From NCBI GenBank assembly GCA_035644495.1, contig DASQOM010000167.1, forward strand, positions 1 to 38,682: a DNA stretch of 38,682 nt. Reading direction: 5' to 3'. The notes below the pieces were generated by a model. It was not told the origin of the DNA. It did no database searches and saw nothing but the letters and a program-made list of their open reading frames with translations. Source of the DNA: JACQFK01 sp035644495 (lineage in GTDB: Bacteria; Planctomycetota; MHYJ01; JACPRB01). The position numbers were made by a program, and so were the translations under genes. Shown here piece after piece: positions 1 to 7,397 of this stretch; the stretch's first letter is position 1, and each line of letters begins with the position of its first letter.

Positions 1-513
1 GCTGCCGGTGACATAGAAGACCCAGCGCCAGCCGAAATGGTGGGTGATGGCGGCGAGCGCGGGCGCGGCGACGATCGCGCCGAGGCTGGACCCCGTATTG
101 AAGAGCCCGAAGGCGAAGGAGCGCTCCCGAGGGGGGAACCACTCGGACACGGCCTTCCCGGAGCCGGGAAAGCCGCCGCCTTCCCCCATCCCGAGCAGGA
201 AGCGGCAGCCCCGCAGCCCGCCGAGCGATCGCGCGTGGCCGGTGAGGAAGTTCGCCGTGGACCACCAGAGGATCATGAGGAAGTAGCCCCGGCGCGTGCC
301 GATGCGGTCGAGGATCCACCCGCCCCCGGCATACATGAGGCCGTAGGCGACGAGGAAATAGGTGCCGAGGCGGGCATAGTCCGCGTCCGTGATCGGGATA
401 TCCCGGCGGACCTCGTTGACGACGACGGGGAAGCTCTGGCGGTCGAGGTAGCTGAGGGCGGTGGCGACGGCCAGCAGCGCGGCGATCCACCAGCGCAGGT
501 GACGGATCTTCAT
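1..513 (-). CDS. MFS transporter, ACS/hexuronate-like, N-terminal part (cut by window edge)
   Basis: Reading leftward from the ATG at 513-511, the frame stays open to base 1 and gives 171 residues, so the C-terminal part lies outside the window. The protein starts MKIRHLRWWIAALLAVATA, then SYLDRQSF, the first-helix signature of the anion:cation symporter group of the major facilitator superfamily. Further hydrophobic helices follow, with the loop DRIGTRRGY between helices 2 and 3 and GMGEGGGFPGSGKAVSEWFP in helix 4, typical of hexuronate/galactarate/glucarate transporters. It is an inner-membrane protein and probably imports a sugar acid with protons. Its start codon overlaps the stop of the upstream GntR gene (ATGA, 510-513), so the two are co-transcribed and probably translationally coupled. 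The sugar-acid enzymes transcribed the other way support the substrate class. The exact substrate cannot be read from sequence. Confidence 0.9.
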   Translation of the reverse strand, partial: MKIRHLRWWIAALLAVATALSYLDRQSFPVVVNEVRRDIPITDADYARLGTYFLVAYGLMYAGGGWILDRIGTRRGYFLMILWWSTANFLTGHARSLGGLRGCRFLLGMGEGGGFPGSGKAVSEWFPPRERSFAFGLFNTGSSLGAIVAAPALAAITHHFGWRWVFYVTGS

Positions 514-1196
514 TCCGCGGCCCGCCGGGCGGGCGGCGGCGTTTCGGCGAAGCGGACGAGGACGTAGTCGAGGAAGCCGGCGAAGATCTTGCGGAAGCCC
601 GCCTCGATCCCGCGGTCGCTGCCCTCGAGGATCAGCTTCACCATCCGGCGGTGCTCCTCGGCCATGACGTCGAAGCGGAACTTGCCGGAATGGGGCAGGT
701 CGCGGATGAGCTCGTACCCGAAGAAGCGGGTCGAGACGTCGTTCAGGATGTGCTGCAGGTGGCGGTTGCCCGCAAGCTCCCAGAGCGTTTTGTGAAAGCG
801 CAGGTCCGCAGCCGAGAAGAGCTTGATGTCGCGCCGGCGGCAGGCGTCCTCCAGTTCGGCCAGCGCCTGCCGGAGCGCCGCCTTCGCCCCGGCGTCGGCG
901 GTCGCGCGGATCTTCTTCGCCGCGTGGATCTCCAGGAGCTCGCGGATCTCGAAGATCTCGCGGATGTCCTGCTCGGAGAGCTGGGTGACGTGGGCGCCGT
1001 GGTGGGCGCGGATTTCGACGAGGCCCTGCCGGGCCAGGCCCCAGAGAGCCTCGCGGAACGGGGCCCGGCTGACGTTCAGCTCGCGGGCGAGGGTGAGCTC
1101 GACGATGCGCTCGCCGGGCTTCAGCTTGCCGTCCAGGATCCAGCCGCGGAGGACGTCGCCGATCTTGTCCCTCAGGACCTCCTTCTCGATCTGCAT
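510..1196 (-). CDS. GntR-family (FCD/FadR subfamily) transcriptional regulator
   Basis: This 228-residue protein starts MQIEKEVLRDKIGDVLRGWI. An N-terminal winged helix (about residues 5-75) includes LKPGERIVELTLARELNVSR followed by PFREALWGLARQGLVEI, the GntR DNA-binding signature. A helical C-terminal FCD ligand-binding domain follows, with histidines in LRFHKTLWELAGNRHL and EEHRRMVKLI where FCD proteins bind metal and small carboxylates. I chose the ATG at 1196-1194 because GAGGAGG lies just upstream; the longer open frame beyond it is antisense to the divergent dehydrogenase gene. It is likely the local repressor of the sugar-acid locus, acting on the palindromic region at 1216-1256. The effector is probably a pathway acid, by analogy with UxuR/ExuR/DgoR-type regulators. 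Subfamily is clear; effector is unknown. Confidence 0.93.
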   Translation of the reverse strand: MQIEKEVLRDKIGDVLRGWILDGKLKPGERIVELTLARELNVSRAPFREALWGLARQGLVEIRAHHGAHVTQLSEQDIREIFEIRELLEIHAAKKIRATADAGAKAALRQALAELEDACRRRDIKLFSAADLRFHKTLWELAGNRHLQHILNDVSTRFFGYELIRDLPHSGKFRFDVMAEEHRRMVKLILEGSDRGIEAGFRKIFAGFLDYVLVRFAETPPPARRAAE

Positions 1197-1215
1197 GAGC
1201 CTCCTCAAAAACCTG

Positions 1216-1256
1216 TTGACATAGTTATTGTCGACAATGATAATGTCGATTGTCAA
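1216..1256. promoter_or_regulatory. Divergent overlapping promoters with embedded GntR-type operator
   Basis: Rightward, TTGACA (1216-1221), a 17-nt spacer and GATAAT (1239-1244) make a near-consensus sigma70 promoter whose start would fall about 25 nt before the ATG at 1278. Leftward, TTGACA on the minus strand (1256-1251), 18 nt and GACAAT (1232-1227) make a weaker promoter for the GntR-MFS pair. The perfect 12-bp palindrome ATTGTCGACAAT (1227-1238) lies between the -35 and -10 boxes of the rightward promoter and fits the TNGTN(1-3)ACNA pattern of FadR-type GntR proteins. A second inverted repeat, TCGACA (1231-1236)/TGTCGA (1244-1249), overlaps it. One bound dimer could block both directions. 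Boxes are seen; function is inferred. Confidence 0.8.
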
Positions 1257-1277
1257 GACTAATTCTGAGGAACCGCC

Positions 1278-2177
1278 ATGGGTCGACACATCGGGTTCGT
1301 CGGGACCGGGCTGATGGGCCGCGGGATGGCCCGCTGCCTGATCCGCAGGGGTCACACCCTCCGGATCTACAACCGCACCCGCGCCAAGGCCGAGGAGGTC
1401 GCGAAGGCCGGCGGCCAGGTGGCCGCGACGCCCGCCGAGGCCGCCCGCGGGGCCGACGTCGTCATCACCATGCTCGCCGACCCGGCCGCCGTCGCCGCCT
1501 GCATCGAGGGGCCCGACGGCATCCTCTCGACGCTGAAAAAGGACGCCGTCGTCATCGACTCGAGCACGGTGTCGCCCCCCAGCACGAAGCAGATGGCGGA
1601 GCGGGTCCGCGCGAAGGGCGGCCACCTCCTCGACGCCCCCGTCTTCGGCAGCCGGAACGAGGCCGAGAACGGCAATCTCGGATTCATCGTCGGCGGCGAC
1701 CGCGCCGTCTTCGACTCCGTCCAGGACGTCCTCTCCGCCCTCGGCAAGTCCACCTATATGGGGCCGGCCGGCATGGGCGCGACCGCCAAGCTGGTCGTCA
1801 ATCTCGTCATCGCGAGCGAGCTCCAGGCGTTTCATGAGGGGATGGTGATGGCGACCAAGGCCGGGCTCGACCCGGACGTCATGTACGGCGTGCTGATGAA
1901 CAGCCGCGCGAAGGCGGGCATCTTCGAGATGAAGGGTCCGAGCATCCTGAAGCGCGACTTCGAGGCGTTCTTTCCGCTGCGCCTGATGGACAAGGACATG
2001 CGGCTCGCGCTGGAGACGGCCGAATCGCTCCAGACCCCGCTGCCCGTGGTCCGGGCGGTCAAGGAGGTTCTCGGCGCCTGCATGAGTGCCGGCCAGTCCG
2101 AGGAGGACTTCTCCTCGGCCATCAAGCATCTCGAACGCGCGGCGGGCGTCCAGGTCGCCGCGGGGAGGAAATCGTGA
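1278..2177 (+). CDS. Beta-hydroxyacid dehydrogenase (3-hydroxyisobutyrate dehydrogenase / tartronate semialdehyde reductase family)
   Basis: This 299-residue cytoplasmic enzyme has the usual length for the family. The N-terminal Rossmann domain begins GFVGTGLMGRGMA, the GxGxxG NAD(P)-binding loop, followed by YNRTRAKAEEV; an arginine after the second strand favours NADP(H). The substrate loop is DAPVFGSRNEAENG, a variant of the usual DAPVSGG...A..G. The catalytic-lysine region GMGATAKLVVN, with Lys and Asn spaced as in the family, is intact. GAGGA at 1267-1271 supports this ATG. It is the first gene of the rightward operon and overlaps the next gene by 4 nt. In galactarate and glucarate catabolism a member of this family (GarR) reduces tartronate semialdehyde, so a role in disposing of a C3 or C4 semialdehyde is plausible. 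Exact substrate is unassigned. Confidence 0.9.
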   Translation: MGRHIGFVGTGLMGRGMARCLIRRGHTLRIYNRTRAKAEEVAKAGGQVAATPAEAARGADVVITMLADPAAVAACIEGPDGILSTLKKDAVVIDSSTVSPPSTKQMAERVRAKGGHLLDAPVFGSRNEAENGNLGFIVGGDRAVFDSVQDVLSALGKSTYMGPAGMGATAKLVVNLVIASELQAFHEGMVMATKAGLDPDVMYGVLMNSRAKAGIFEMKGPSILKRDFEAFFPLRLMDKDMRLALETAESLQTPLPVVRAVKEVLGACMSAGQSEEDFSSAIKHLERAAGVQVAAGRKS

Positions 2178-3100
2178 AGAAGACCGCCGCGTCGCTGGCG
2201 AAATTCGGCATCGCGCCCGAGGACGCCTTCCTGCCGGCCTCGGATAAGCGCTTCCCCGACGGAGCCCAGTACCGCATCGAGATCCCCAGTGTCGAAACGC
2301 CCGAGGCGCTCTCGGCCGTGCTCGAGGAGGCGGACCGGCAGAAGGTCCTCCTCCACCGCGCGAGCCAGGGCAGCGGGATCATGATGCTCACCGACGCCGA
2401 GCTGACGAAGATGCTCCGGATCGCGAAGGACGCGAAGATGGAGCTCTCGCTCTTCGTCGGTCCGCGCGCGGGTTTCGACACCACGCCGCAGCCGTTCACG
2501 GCCGCGGGCAAGGTGATCGGCGGGAGTCTCCGCGGCGGCTCCCAGCTCGTCTTCGCGGTCGAGGACGTCAAGCGCGGCTGCTCGCTCGGCCTCCGCAGCG
2601 TCCTCGTCGCCGATCTCGGCCTCTTATGGCTCCTCGCCGAGTTCAAGAAGTCCGGCGAGCTACCGGCCAATCTTGTCCTGAAGATCTCCATCCTGCTGAG
2701 CGTCCCCAACCCGGCGACCGCGCACGTGCTCGAGTCGCTGGGGGCGGGAACAATCAATGTCTCGCCCGACCTTTCCCTCGGGCATCTGTCGACGATGCGC
2801 GGCGCGGTCTCCGCCCCGCTCGACATCTACGTCGAGGTGCCGGACGGCTTCGGCGGCTACATCCGCACGTTCGAAGTCCCGGAAATGATCCGCGTCGCCT
2901 CGCCGGTCTACGTGAAGATGGGCCTGCGCAACGCGCCGGACATCTATCCTTATGGAGAGCAGCTGAAGAACGTCGCCCTGGCGATGAGCCGCGAGCGGGT
3001 GCATCGCGCGCGGCTGGTCCTCGACACGATCCAGCGCTACGCCCCGGACGCCGTGATGTCCAAGGCGGGCGCCGCGGGTCTCGGAGTTCCCGAATGCTGA
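2174..3100 (+). CDS. Conserved TIM-barrel-like protein of unknown function (possibly U32-peptidase-like)
   Basis: This 308-residue protein starts with GTG, overlapping the previous stop in a GTGA junction, with GGAGGAA just upstream. I do not recognise a catalytic signature. Alternating short hydrophobic strands and helices, for example ELSLFVGPRAGFD, LVLKISILLSVPNP, GTINVSPD and LDIYVEVPDGFGG, suggest a (beta/alpha)8 barrel. The strand pattern and the mention of a protected glycine-rich mouth recall the N-terminal barrel of U32-type 'peptidases', but the defining U32 motif is not evident. No signal peptide or membrane segment is present, so it is cytoplasmic. It is locked between the dehydrogenase and the LarA-like gene by overlaps on both sides (4 and 7 nt), which argues for a tightly coupled role in the same pathway. 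A sugar-acid lyase or aldolase role, the class missing from this operon, is an open possibility. Confidence 0.8.
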   Translation: MKKTAASLAKFGIAPEDAFLPASDKRFPDGAQYRIEIPSVETPEALSAVLEEADRQKVLLHRASQGSGIMMLTDAELTKMLRIAKDAKMELSLFVGPRAGFDTTPQPFTAAGKVIGGSLRGGSQLVFAVEDVKRGCSLGLRSVLVADLGLLWLLAEFKKSGELPANLVLKISILLSVPNPATAHVLESLGAGTINVSPDLSLGHLSTMRGAVSAPLDIYVEVPDGFGGYIRTFEVPEMIRVASPVYVKMGLRNAPDIYPYGEQLKNVALAMSRERVHRARLVLDTIQRYAPDAVMSKAGAAGLGVPEC

Positions 3101-4344
3101 AGATGATCCCCGTCCGGCAGAAATTCCCGGCGTCGCCGCCGCTCGACGTGCGCGCGTCCCTGCGTCGCGATTTCAAGCCGAAGCTCAAGCCCGGAACCCG
3201 CATCGCCGTGGGCGCCGGGAGCCGGGGCATCACGAATCTCGCGGCCGTGGTCGGCGAAGTCGTCGCCATCCTCAGGGATGCGGGCGCGAAATCCTTCATC
3301 GTCCCCGCGATGGGCAGCCACGGCGGCGCCACGCCGGAAGGCCAGATCCAGATCCTTTCCGAATATGGCGTGACGGAAGCCGCGATGGGAGTGCCGATCC
3401 ACGCGTCGATGGAGACGGTCGAGCTGGGGACGACGGAAGACGGCGTTCCCGTCCGCTTCGGCAAGGCGGCGCTCGACTCCGACGGCATCGTCGTCATCAA
3501 CCGGGTGAAGCCGCACACGGACTTCGGCGGTCCGCTCGGCAGCGGCATCGTGAAGATGATCGCGATCGGATTCGGCAAGCAGGCCGGCGCCGCCGCGTAC
3601 CACGCCGCCGCCAGCCGGCTCGGGATGGAGCGCGTCATCCGCACCGTCTCGAAGGTCGTCCTTCCGAAAGTCCCGATCCTCGCCGCCGTCGCCCTGCTCG
3701 AGGACACGTATCACGCGACCGCGAAGATCGTCGTCCTGCCCGCCGGGGAGGTCGAGACGCGCGAGGAGGAGATCCAGGCCGAGGCGCGGCGGCTGATGCC
3801 GAAGCTTCCCTTCGACGAGATGGACCTGCTGATCGTGGATCGCCTCGGCAAGAACATCAGCGGCGCGGGCATGGATCCCAACATCACCGGCCGCGGAGTC
3901 CACGGATACACGTCGAAGCTGTCGGAGCAGAAAACCCGGCCGCTCATCCGCCGCCTCTATGTCCGCGATCTGACGCCCGAAAGCCACGGGAACGCTATCG
4001 GCATCGGGATGGCCGACTTCACGACGACGCGCCTGGCGGCGTCGATCGACGCCGCCGCGACCGGGATGAACGCGCTGACGTCGCTGAGCATCAACTCCTT
4101 CAAGATCCCGCTGGCGTTCGACAACGATCGCATCGCCCTGCCGAAAATCCTGGGGACGGTGCCGCTTTCCGACGGACAACCCCATCACGTGATCCGCATC
4201 CACGACACGCTCAACCTGGGAACCGTCGAAGTCTCGGAATCCTATGCCGCCGAGCTGGCGGCGCGCGCCGACCTGGAGGCGCTCGGCCCGGCGCGCGAGA
4301 TGGTGTTCGGCCCCGACGGCAACCTGCCGGCGATCGGTTCGTAG
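3094..4344 (+). CDS. LarA-like nickel-pincer racemase/epimerase family protein (DUF2088)
   Basis: This 416-residue protein starts MLKMIPVRQKF at an ATG that overlaps the previous gene by 7 nt. Features of the lactate racemase family are GAGSRGITNL near residue 50, MGSHGGATPEGQ near residue 80 and NRVKPHTDFGGPLGSGIVKM near residue 140, followed by AAAYH. These are the glycine/His/Lys-rich segments that in LarA bind the pyridinium pincer cofactor and nickel. I could not align the cofactor lysine with certainty because the PH-to-K spacing differs from LarA. Characterised LarA relatives racemise or epimerise alpha-hydroxyacids, including gluconate at C2. In this operon a C2 epimerase for a sugar acid ahead of the dehydratase is the simplest guess. 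No larB, larC or larE cofactor genes are in the window, so the cofactor would have to be made elsewhere. Confidence 0.85.
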   Translation: MLKMIPVRQKFPASPPLDVRASLRRDFKPKLKPGTRIAVGAGSRGITNLAAVVGEVVAILRDAGAKSFIVPAMGSHGGATPEGQIQILSEYGVTEAAMGVPIHASMETVELGTTEDGVPVRFGKAALDSDGIVVINRVKPHTDFGGPLGSGIVKMIAIGFGKQAGAAAYHAAASRLGMERVIRTVSKVVLPKVPILAAVALLEDTYHATAKIVVLPAGEVETREEEIQAEARRLMPKLPFDEMDLLIVDRLGKNISGAGMDPNITGRGVHGYTSKLSEQKTRPLIRRLYVRDLTPESHGNAIGIGMADFTTTRLAASIDAAATGMNALTSLSINSFKIPLAFDNDRIALPKILGTVPLSDGQPHHVIRIHDTLNLGTVEVSESYAAELAARADLEALGPAREMVFGPDGNLPAIGS

Positions 4345-4354
4345 AGGAGGAGCC

Positions 4355-5800
4355 ATGAAATCCGCCCTGTCGATTCTGCTTCTCATGTCGTGCGCGGTGC
4401 CGGCCGCGGGCCAGGAGCATCCCGTCGCCGAGATGTCGGCCGAGGACCTGGAGGACAGGATCCGCGGCGGCCTGCTCGGCGAGATCTTCGGCAACCTGAA
4501 CGGACTGCCGCATGAGATGAAGTACATCGCCGAGCCCGGCAAGGTGGAGTCCTACACGCCGAGCCTGCCGAAGGGGGCGTGGACCGACGACGACACCGAC
4601 ATCGAGTGGGTCTATCTCTGGGAGATGGAGCGCAGCGGCGAACTCTACGTTCCCCCGAAGCGGATCGCCGAGCTCTGGCGCGCCAACATGAACAAGGGGA
4701 TCTGGTGCGCGAACCTCTACGCCCGCCAGCTGCTCGACCTGGGGATCGAGCCGCCCGTGTGCGGCCGCATCGCCGTCAACCCCTGGTCCGTCTTCAACAT
4801 CTCCGCGCAGTTCGTCTCCGAGGCCTTCGGGCTGATCTCGCCGGGCATGCCCCGCAGCGCGGCGAAGATCGGCATCCATTACACCCACTATGCGGTCGAC
4901 GGCGAGCCGATCCAGACGACGCAGCTCTTCACCGCGATGATCGCCACGGCCTTCTTCGAGAGGGACATGGAGAAGATCGTCCGGGCGGGGTTGGCGGCCG
5001 TCGATCCGAAGAGCGCGATCCATCCGATCGTCACCGACGTCCTCGGGTGGTGGAAGGAGAATCCGAAGGACTGGAAGGAGACCCGGAAGCGGATCAAGGA
5101 GAAGTACACGCATTACGGGGGAGGGGAGAGCGACCGGAACGGCTACGAGCTGAACACCGCGGCGGTGATCGGCGCGCTCCTGCACGGCGGCGGGGACGAC
5201 CTGAAGGAGATTCTGCGCCTCGCGTTCAATTTCGGCTGGGACGCCGACTGCAATGCGGCCATCTGCGGCGCGATCGTCGGCGTGCTGCGCGGCAAGAAGT
5301 GGATCGACGCGCAGGGCTGGGAGATCAAGGACGTCTATAAGAACACCTGCCGGGACGAGATGCCGAAGGACGAGACGATCACCGGCTACGGCGACAAGCT
5401 GATCGCGGCGGCGAGAAAGCATATCCTCGCGAACGGCGGCCAGGAGGCGACGGTCGACGGCCGGAAGGTCTACCGGATCCGGCTGGAGACGCCGGCCAAC
5501 GTCGAGCCGCTGCCCGAGCCGCTCGACCGCCTGGAGGAGCTCCGGAAGGAACTGGGGCCGCAGATCGAGAAGGAGCTGTCGGGAGCGGGGAAGGAGCGCG
5601 CGCGCGCGGCCTACCTGGCGCTGGCCCTGGGAGAGGCGGAGCGTCTGAAGAAGGAGCGGCCGGAGGACTGGAAGGCCGCCCTGGAGGAGCTGATAAAGTT
5701 CCCCAATGTGCTCCGCCAGATCTACGATGCTCCCCAGCCCCAGGGCGCCCGGATCCAGGCGGCGGCGAAGGCCGAGGGGCTCGAGAAACCCCGCAAATAG
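4355..5800 (+). CDS. Exported ADP-ribosylglycohydrolase-family protein
   Basis: The 481-residue product starts MKSALSILLLMSCAVPAAGQ, a signal peptide with likely cleavage near AAG-Q. GAGGAGGAG just before 4355 fixes this ATG; the longer frame upstream overlaps the LarA-like gene. The all-helical DraG-type domain has RGGLLGEIFGN near the start, the metal motif WTDDDTDIEW (T77, D78, D79, D80) and the second metal motif GWDADCNAA (D296, D298). Both binuclear sites look complete. The last 100 or so residues are charged helices outside the core. Family members remove ADP-ribose from proteins or act on related N- or O-glycosidic bonds. Secreted versions inside sugar operons are unlikely to meet ADP-ribosyl proteins, so a glycoside or sugar-acid substrate is possible. 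It lies 10 nt after the LarA-like gene and 9 nt before the aldehyde dehydrogenase. Confidence 0.9.
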   Translation: MKSALSILLLMSCAVPAAGQEHPVAEMSAEDLEDRIRGGLLGEIFGNLNGLPHEMKYIAEPGKVESYTPSLPKGAWTDDDTDIEWVYLWEMERSGELYVPPKRIAELWRANMNKGIWCANLYARQLLDLGIEPPVCGRIAVNPWSVFNISAQFVSEAFGLISPGMPRSAAKIGIHYTHYAVDGEPIQTTQLFTAMIATAFFERDMEKIVRAGLAAVDPKSAIHPIVTDVLGWWKENPKDWKETRKRIKEKYTHYGGGESDRNGYELNTAAVIGALLHGGGDDLKEILRLAFNFGWDADCNAAICGAIVGVLRGKKWIDAQGWEIKDVYKNTCRDEMPKDETITGYGDKLIAAARKHILANGGQEATVDGRKVYRIRLETPANVEPLPEPLDRLEELRKELGPQIEKELSGAGKERARAAYLALALGEAERLKKERPEDWKAALEELIKFPNVLRQIYDAPQPQGARIQAAAKAEGLEKPRK

Positions 5801-5809
5801 GGAGTCCTC

Positions 5810-7396
5810 ATGGCGCATCATGGAAAGAACATGATCGGCGGAGAGCTATCCGCCGCCGGCACCCAGAAGTTCCGCGCCCTGAATCCCGCCACCGGCGGGA
5901 AACTGGAAGGCGACTTTGTCGAGGCGACCCTGGCCGAGCTCGACAAGGCGCTCGACCTGGCCGCGCGCGCGTTCCCGGTCTACCGCAAGCTGGCACCGGA
6001 CCAGATCGCCGCCTTCCTGGAGCGCATCGGCGCAGAGATCGTGGCCCTGGGGCCGGCCCTCCTGGAGAGGACCGGCGCCGAGACGGGCCTGCCGGCGGCG
6101 AGGCTGGAAGGCGAGCGCGCCCGCACGGTCGGGCAGCTGAAGATGTTCGCCGATCTGGTCCGCGAAGGCTCCTGGGTGGACGCGCGCATCGACCGTCCGA
6201 TCCCCGACCGCACACCGCTTCCGAAGCCGGACCTGCGGCGCATGCTGATCCCGATCGGCCCGGTCGCCGTCTTCTGCGCGAGCAATTTCCCGCTGGCGTT
6301 CTCGGTCGCCGGGGGCGATACGGCGTCGGCGCTGGCGTCGGGCAATCCGGTGCTCGTGAAGGCGAATCGCGCGCATCCCGGCTGCGCCGAAATGGTGGGC
6401 GACGCCGTCCGCAAGGCGGTCGCCGCGTGCGGCCTGCCGCCGGGCGTCTTCTCGATGATCCACGGCGCGAACCACGACCTCAACTTGCGCCTCGTCAAGC
6501 ATCCGCACACGAAGGCCGCGGGCTTCACCGGATCACTCAAGGGCGGCCGCGCGCTCTTCGACGCGGCCGCGTCCCGCCCGGATCCCATCCCCGTCTACGC
6601 CGAGATGGGGAGCGTGAACCCCGTTTTCATCCTGCCGGGCGCCCTTCGCGAGCGCGGCGACGCAATCGCCGAGGGGCTGAAGGGCTCCGTCACGATGGGC
6701 AACGGCCAGTTCTGCACGAAGCCCGGAGTCGTGTTGGCCTTCGACGATCCCGCCCTCAACCGGTTCATCGAGATCATGAAGGGCCTGATGTCGCAGCAGC
6801 CCCCCGGGACGCTGCTGCATCCCGGAATCCTGAAATCCTACGACGAAGGCGTGAAGGCCTTCGGCACCCTGGCGCACGTCGTGGCAACGTCCGCGACGCC
6901 GGCCGACAAGACGAAGACCCAGGCCGAAGCCGCCGTGTTCGAGACCGACGCCCTGCATCTGCTGAAGGAGCCCCGCCTGCGCGAGGAGGTCTTCGGGCCG
7001 GCGACGCTCCTCGTCCGCTGCGGGACGCGCGACGAGCTGGAGCGGGCGGCCCGCGCGATGGATGGGCACCTGACGGCGACGATTCACGGCACCGACGAGG
7101 ACCTCAGGGAGTTCGCGCCGCTCCTCGCGATCCTCGAGGAGCGCGTCGGACGCATCGTCTATAACGGCTTCCCGACCGGCGTCGAGGTCTGCCCCTCGAT
7201 GAACCACGGCGGCCCTTATCCCGCGACGACGGACGGGAAGTTCACGTCGGTGGGCACTGCGGCGATCTACCGATTCGTCCGTCCGGTCTGCTTCCAGAAC
7301 CTGCCCGACGCCGCGCTGCCGCAGGAACTCCGCAACAAGAACGTCCGCAAGATCTGGCGACTGGTGGACAGCAAGCTCTCTCAGGACGACCTCTAG
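5810..7396 (+). CDS. Aldehyde dehydrogenase, alpha-ketoglutaric semialdehyde (2,5-dioxovalerate) type
   Basis: This 528-residue cytoplasmic enzyme matches the NADP-preferring ketoglutarate-semialdehyde dehydrogenase branch of the ALDH superfamily. The catalytic cysteine is C302 in GNGQFCTKPG and the general-base glutamate is E265 in YAEMGSVNPVF, both typical of that branch. The cofactor-binding stretch IGPVAVFCASNFPLAFSVAG and PVLVKANRAHP are intact. The reaction would oxidise 2,5-dioxopentanoate to 2-oxoglutarate, the last step of non-phosphorylative pentonate and hexarate pathways. A Shine-Dalgarno GGAG lies 9 nt upstream and the stop sits 1 nt before the dehydratase ATG, so these two are tightly coupled. 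The aldolase or dehydratase that would produce the semialdehyde is absent from the operon, but a candidate is the FAH-family gene at 22998. Confidence is high for the family and moderate for the substrate. Confidence 0.92.
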   Translation: MAHHGKNMIGGELSAAGTQKFRALNPATGGKLEGDFVEATLAELDKALDLAARAFPVYRKLAPDQIAAFLERIGAEIVALGPALLERTGAETGLPAARLEGERARTVGQLKMFADLVREGSWVDARIDRPIPDRTPLPKPDLRRMLIPIGPVAVFCASNFPLAFSVAGGDTASALASGNPVLVKANRAHPGCAEMVGDAVRKAVAACGLPPGVFSMIHGANHDLNLRLVKHPHTKAAGFTGSLKGGRALFDAAASRPDPIPVYAEMGSVNPVFILPGALRERGDAIAEGLKGSVTMGNGQFCTKPGVVLAFDDPALNRFIEIMKGLMSQQPPGTLLHPGILKSYDEGVKAFGTLAHVVATSATPADKTKTQAEAAVFETDALHLLKEPRLREEVFGPATLLVRCGTRDELERAARAMDGHLTATIHGTDEDLREFAPLLAILEERVGRIVYNGFPTGVEVCPSMNHGGPYPATTDGKFTSVGTAAIYRFVRPVCFQNLPDAALPQELRNKNVRKIWRLVDSKLSQDDL

Positions 7397-7397
7397 G

